A stretch of DNA of 64,000 nt from Nocardia anaemiae NBRC 100462 (GTDB taxonomy: Bacteria > Actinomycetota > Actinomycetes > Mycobacteriales > Mycobacteriaceae). The stretch lies in the NCBI RefSeq assembly GCF_001612725.1, contig NZ_BDAZ01000034.1, forward strand, positions 62,001-126,000, read 5' to 3'. This document shows positions 60,136 to 64,000 of the stretch, in pieces. Made by a program: the position numbers and the translations under genes. A model generated the notes under the pieces. The model was not told where the DNA came from and did not search any database. It saw nothing but the letters and a program-made list of their open reading frames with translations. Each line of letters opens with the position of its first letter. The first letter of the stretch is position 1.

Positions 60136-61149
60136 ATGAGCGCGTCCGTCGCATCCGGCACTCCGGTATCGGATGTACCGATACCGGGTGCCAACACACC
60201 CGATGCCACCGCATCCGGTGCGCCCGCCACTACCGACGCACCGGCGATCGCCAGGTCCTGGCACCCGTGGCGCTGGGTGGTCAGCGTCATCGCGCTGGTG
60301 CTGCTCGCACAATTCATCCACGGACTGGCCACCAACCCCGGCTGGGATTGGTCGACATTCGCCAAGTACTTCACCGCGAAATCGGTGCTGTCGGCGCTGA
60401 AGGTCACCTTGGAGCTGACCCTGTGGGGTACGGCACTGGGATTCCTGATCGGCACGGCGCTGGCGATCGCCCGGCTGTCGAATAATCCGGTGCTGCGGGT
60501 GATCTCGTGGGTCTATATCTGGGCGTTCCGCTCGATTCCGCTGATCGTGCAGCTGCTGTTCTGGTTCAACATCGCCTACCTGTACCACACGCTTTCGCTC
60601 GGAATCCCGTTCGGCCCTCCCTTTCTCACCTTCGAGGTGAACGGGGTAATCAGCGGGTTCACCGCGGCGGTCATCGGACTCGCACTGCATCAGGCGGCGT
60701 ATGCGGCCGAGATCATCCGAGCCGGATACATTTCGGTCGATCCGGGGCAGCTGGAAGCGGCCGCGGCGCTGGGCATTCCACGCGTGCGCCAATTCCGCAC
60801 GGTCATCGTCCCGCAGGCCATGCGATCGATTCTGCCGAATGCGACCAATGAGGTGATCAGCCTGTTCAAGGGCACATCGATCGTGTCGGTCATGGCGATC
60901 GCGGAACTGTTCTACCAGGTCCAGGTGATCTACGGCCGCAACGGCCGGGTGGTGCCACTGCTCATGGTTGCCACCGTCTGGTACATCGTGCTGACCACGA
61001 TTCTGTCGGTGGTGCAGTTCTATATCGAACGCCACTACGCCAAGGGCGCGCACCGCACGCCGCCACCGACACCGGTGCAGAAGGTGTGGCACAGGCTACG
61101 CGAAATCGCCGAAATCGGTTCCGCCGCACCGCGCGGGGCCACCCGATGA
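60136..61149 (+). CDS. Polar amino-acid-type ABC transporter permease
   Basis: A 337-residue membrane protein of the His/Glu/Gln/Arg permease family. An N-terminal Ala/Pro/Thr-rich tail (1-45) precedes about five helices; the EAA loop is EAAAALGIPRVRQFRTVIVPQ, trimmed here. FRSIPLIVQLLFWFN is typical of TcyB/YxeN-like permeases. ATG 60136 has GGAGGAA nine bases upstream, inside the riboswitch P1. Its stop overlaps the ATPase start (ATGA). Confidence 0.92.
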   Translation: MSASVASGTPVSDVPIPGANTPDATASGAPATTDAPAIARSWHPWRWVVSVIALVLLAQFIHGLATNPGWDWSTFAKYFTAKSVLSALKVTLELTLWGTALGFLIGTALAIARLSNNPVLRVISWVYIWAFRSIPLIVQLLFWFNIAYLYHTLSLGIPFGPPFLTFEVNGVISGFTAAVIGLALHQAAYAAEIIRAGYISVDPGQLEAAAALGIPRVRQFRTVIVPQAMRSILPNATNEVISLFKGTSIVSVMAIAELFYQVQVIYGRNGRVVPLLMVATVWYIVLTTILSVVQFYIERHYAKGAHRTPPPTPVQKVWHRLREIAEIGSAAPRGATR

Positions 61150-61922
61150 GCGCACCGGCGGCTCCCGCGGTCGAAGTGCGCGGCGTACGAAAGTCCTACG
61201 GCGGCGGCACCGAGGTACTGGCTGGTATCGATCTGACCGTGCGCGCCGGTGAAGTGGTCACCGTGATCGGACCATCCGGCTCCGGCAAGTCGACGCTGCT
61301 TCGGGTGGTCAACCACCTGGAGTCGCTTGATGCGGGCACCGTGCACATCGACGGTGAGTTGATCGGATATCGCCTGCGCCGCAATAAGCTGCACGCACTG
61401 TCGGACCGCGAAGTGCGCAAGCAGCGCTCGCATATCGGCTTCGTCTTCCAGCAGTTCAATCTTTTCCCGCATCTGACGGTGCTCGACAATGTCACGCTCG
61501 CACCGATTTCGGCGCAGCGCCGCCCGCGTGCGGAAATCGAGGCCGAGGCACGGGAATTGCTCGCGCGGGTCGGCATCGGCGAACTGAGCGACGCCTATCC
61601 ACGGCGGCTGTCCGGCGGTCAGCAGCAGCGCGTGGCCATCGCGCGGGCATTGGCACTGCGACCGCCGGTGATCCTTTTCGACGAACCCACCTCCGCACTG
61701 GATCCGGAACTGGTCGGCGAGGTCCTCGATGTGATCCGCGATCTCGCCGACGGTGGAACCGCTCTGGTGATCGTCACCCACGAAATCGGCTTCGCCCGTG
61801 AGGTCGCCGACACCGTCGTATTCCTCGACGGCGGCGTGATCGTCGAACAAGGTCCGCCCGCCGCCGTCCTTGACAACCCGCAACATCCGCGCACCCGCGC
61901 ATTTCTGTCCCGAGTCCGCTGA
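61146..61922 (+). CDS. Polar amino-acid-type ABC transporter ATPase
   Basis: A 258-residue ATP-binding subunit. Walker A GPSGSGKST, Q-loop FVFQQFNLFPHLTV, signature LSGGQQQR, Walker B VILFDEPTSALDP and the H-loop VTHE are complete. The protein belongs to the GlnQ/TcyC/YxeO group. Translationally coupled to the permease by a 4-base overlap. Confidence 0.94.
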   Translation: MSAPAAPAVEVRGVRKSYGGGTEVLAGIDLTVRAGEVVTVIGPSGSGKSTLLRVVNHLESLDAGTVHIDGELIGYRLRRNKLHALSDREVRKQRSHIGFVFQQFNLFPHLTVLDNVTLAPISAQRRPRAEIEAEARELLARVGIGELSDAYPRRLSGGQQQRVAIARALALRPPVILFDEPTSALDPELVGEVLDVIRDLADGGTALVIVTHEIGFAREVADTVVFLDGGVIVEQGPPAAVLDNPQHPRTRAFLSRVR

Positions 61923-61956
61923 GCGCGGTGCGCGCTCCCCGATGAACAGGTATTCG

Positions 61957-62915
61957 ATGAAGCTCTCTGCCCTGGTCGGCTTGGCCGCCACGGTCGCCTT
62001 GCTGGCCACCGGCTGCGGCACCGATCCGGACGCGGAAGACTCCGCACAGCCCGCCGGTTCGATCACCTCGACCTCTCCCCCGGCCAGTCCGGCCGGATCC
62101 ACGCGTCCAAGGTCGATGCCATTGCCGCCGAACTGCCGCAGGCCATTCGGGATCGCGGCACGCTGGTTGTCACCGGATCCGGCGGTGCCGCACCGCCTTT
62201 GCGGTTCTACGCCACCGACGATAAGACCATTGTCGGGTCCGAGGTCGATTTCGCCTCGCTCATCGCCGATATCCTCGGCCTGAAACTCGTTTCGCAGGTG
62301 GCCGATTGGTCGCAGAACTTCGTGCGGGTCGACTCCGGTGAGGCCGATGTCTTCATCTCCAACGTCACCGTGACCGAGGAGCGCAAGGAGAAGTACGACT
62401 TCGCCACCTACCGCAATGACACCGTCGCGCTGGAAATCCCCAAGCAGAGCACGCTGGAGTACAAGGATCGCAAGAGCCTGGTGGGCAAGCGGATCGGCGT
62501 CGGCAGCGGCACCAATCAGGAGCAGCTACTGGTCAAGTGGAACGAGCAGAATATCGCCGAGGGCCTGCCCCCGATCGATATCGCCTACTTCCAGCAGGTC
62601 ACCGACTACTACCTGGCGCTGGCCTCGCAGCGCCTGGACGGCTACATCGGCCCGAACCCGTCCGCGATCTACCACAGCAGCACCGCGAATCAGACCAAGA
62701 TCGTCGCGACCTTCTCCGGCGCCGGTGACACATTGCAGGGCGAGATCGGTGTGCTCACCAAGAAGGACAACGGCCTGATCGGCCCGATCAACAAGGCCAT
62801 CAACAACGCCATCCAGACCGGCACCTACCAGCAGGTCATCGATCGCTGGGGGTTGCGGACCGAGACCGTGCCGAGTTCGCGGATCAATCCGCCCGGCCTA
62901 CCGAAGAAGTCGTGA
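61957..62915 (+). pseudogene. Substrate-binding lipoprotein of the ABC transporter, split by a frameshift
   Basis: The N-terminal part from ATG 61957 has a signal peptide with lipobox LLATGC and a Ser/Thr/Pro linker. The solute-binding domain (family 3: VDAIAAELPQAIRDRGTLVV, RFYATDDKTIVGSEVDFASL and onward to 62915) is in a different frame. Adding one C to the CCCCC run at 62077-62081 joins them as SPPGQSGRIHASKVDAI. The domain frame has no start codon before a TTG at 62199, which would remove its first strands. It is either a sequencing error or a real inactivating or phase-variable change. Confidence 0.8.
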
Positions 62916-62919
62916 TCGC

Positions 62920-64000
62920 ATGAAGTTCCTGCTGTTCACCCTCGTCACCCGGGTTCCTGATCCGCATACCGGTCGGCTGCCCAAGACCAGGGAGCGACTG
63001 CTCGATGTCATCGGCCAGGCCCGCATCGCAGAGGAACTCGGCTACGACGGGTTCGCCGTCGGTGAGCGGCACGAGGATCCGTTCCTCTCAGCCGCACCGC
63101 CGGTGATCCTGTCCCATATCGCCGCGGTCACCTCGCGGATCAGTCTGTTCACGGCCGTAACCACACTGAGTCTGTTGGATCCGGTGCGTGCTTTCGAGGA
63201 CTATTCGACCCTGGACAATCTCTCCGGCGGCCGCCTCGAACTGATCATCGGCAAGGGCAACGGTGCGGCGCAGGCGAAGCTGTATCACGTCACCACCGAG
63301 GACCAGTGGGATCGCAATCGCGAAGGCTACGAATTGTTCCGGGCGCTGTGGGACAGCGACACCGTGACCTGGTCGGGCCGATTCCGGCCGGAATTGGTCG
63401 AGGCCAAGGCGCTGCCGCGCCCCTGGCAGCCGCGCATCCGGATCTGGCATGGCAGCGCGACCAGCCGGGATTCGGTGGAACTCGCCGCGCGCCATGGTGA
63501 CCCGCTGTTCTCGGCGAATGTCACCAATCCGATCGAACCGTATGCCGAACTGGTGCGCCACTATCGGGAGCGCTGGGAGTATTACGGGCACGATCCGGCC
63601 CAGGCCCTGGTCGGCGCGGGCACCGCGGGATTTCATGTGGCACGCACGTCACAGGAGGCCGTCGAGGTGTATCGCCCGATCTTCGAGGCTCGACTGGCGC
63701 TGGCGCGCAAGCTCGGGCTGCCGATCGTCTTCCAGACGCTCGACGATTTCGTCGCGCGCAGTTCGGCGCTGGTCGGCAGCCCGGAGCAGGTGATCGACAA
63801 GGTGGGTCGCCAGCACGAGGCCCTGGGGCACGAGGTGATCCACCTGTCCGCCGAACGCGACGGCCGCAGCGAATCGCAACATCGCACCAGCCTGGAACGC
63901 TTCCAGGCCGAGGTCGCACCCGAACTGCGCCGACGCATTCCGAGCCGACCACTGGCCACCGCCCCGAACGGTCGCGCCGCCGCACGTCCCCTCGACTACG
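62920..64000 (+). CDS. LLM-class flavin-dependent monooxygenase (gene runs off the right edge)
   Basis: At least 360 residues of a luciferase-like FMN-dependent monooxygenase. AEELGYDGFAVGERHEDPF, GGRLELIIGKGNG and IWHGSATSRDSVELAARHGD are typical blocks; catalytic residues cannot be fixed. ATG 62920 is 4 bases after the binding-protein stop, so it belongs to the riboswitch operon. With the transporter it recalls the B. subtilis yxe and other sulfur-scavenging sets in which such enzymes attack C-S bonds. Substrate unknown. Confidence 0.85.
   Translation, partial: MKFLLFTLVTRVPDPHTGRLPKTRERLLDVIGQARIAEELGYDGFAVGERHEDPFLSAAPPVILSHIAAVTSRISLFTAVTTLSLLDPVRAFEDYSTLDNLSGGRLELIIGKGNGAAQAKLYHVTTEDQWDRNREGYELFRALWDSDTVTWSGRFRPELVEAKALPRPWQPRIRIWHGSATSRDSVELAARHGDPLFSANVTNPIEPYAELVRHYRERWEYYGHDPAQALVGAGTAGFHVARTSQEAVEVYRPIFEARLALARKLGLPIVFQTLDDFVARSSALVGSPEQVIDKVGRQHEALGHEVIHLSAERDGRSESQHRTSLERFQAEVAPELRRRIPSRPLATAPNGRAAARPLDY

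Overview
The window is about 66% G+C chromosomal DNA from a mycolic-acid-containing actinomycete, most likely Nocardia or a close relative. The evidence is an arabinosyltransferase of the Emb family, Wag31/DivIVA, SepF, an FtsL-type proline-rich protein, the P-type ATPase CtpE, DinX, LppM and an Mtb12-like lipoprotein, all closely resembling Mycobacterium tuberculosis proteins as I remember them. No phage, insertion sequence, CRISPR array, rRNA or tRNA gene was seen. Most of the window is core chromosome.

Layout. 1-1063: 5' end of dnaE1 (minus). 1373-9766: an acetate/pyruvate-type uptake locus with a LytS-like sensor kinase, a LytTR response regulator, two small-membrane-protein/solute-sodium-symporter pairs and acetyl-CoA synthetase. 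9976-19745: Rieske lipoprotein, VOC protein, a lipoprotein, lspA, rluD-type pseudouridine synthase, PhzF, ctpE, rarD and an ADP-ribosylglycohydrolase. 19910-27255: Emb arabinosyltransferase, Mtb12-like lipoprotein, dinX, galU and an NlpC/P60 hydrolase whose upstream region carries a near-perfect CRP/GlxR site. 27586-36515 (all minus): ileS under a T-box, then wag31, yggT, sepF, yggS, pgeF and ftsZ. 36839-51773 (minus): the division and cell-wall (dcw) cluster, read in the order mraZ, rsmH, ftsL, pbpB, murE, murF, mraY, murD, ftsW, murG, murC, ftsQ. Eight of its junctions are 4-base stop/start overlaps. MraZ-type operator repeats and an mraW RNA motif precede its first genes.

52222-58833: a DUF3040 protein, a HEPN-type protein next to a LexA-like box, a GNAT acetyltransferase, and an overlapping set (CrtO-type FAD oxidoreductase, CruF-type carotenoid protein, LppM, GT2 glycosyltransferase) that suggests glycosylated carotenoid synthesis. 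58996-59709: a secreted protein. 60033-64000: a SAM-I-type riboswitch ahead of a polar amino-acid-type ABC transporter and a flavin-dependent monooxygenase, read here as an organosulfur uptake and breakdown operon. The substrate-binding lipoprotein of that operon is split by a one-base frameshift in a C run.

The strongest regulatory observations are the SAM riboswitch whose closing stem overlaps the Shine-Dalgarno, the isoleucine T-box, the CRP/GlxR palindrome, the MraZ boxes, the LexA-like box, a 115-bp tandem duplication of the pgeF 5' end, and a 26-codon mini-ORF coupled at both ends between lspA and the pseudouridine synthase gene. Several starts were moved from the longest frame to codons with a good ribosome site or a stop/start overlap, as noted in each entry.
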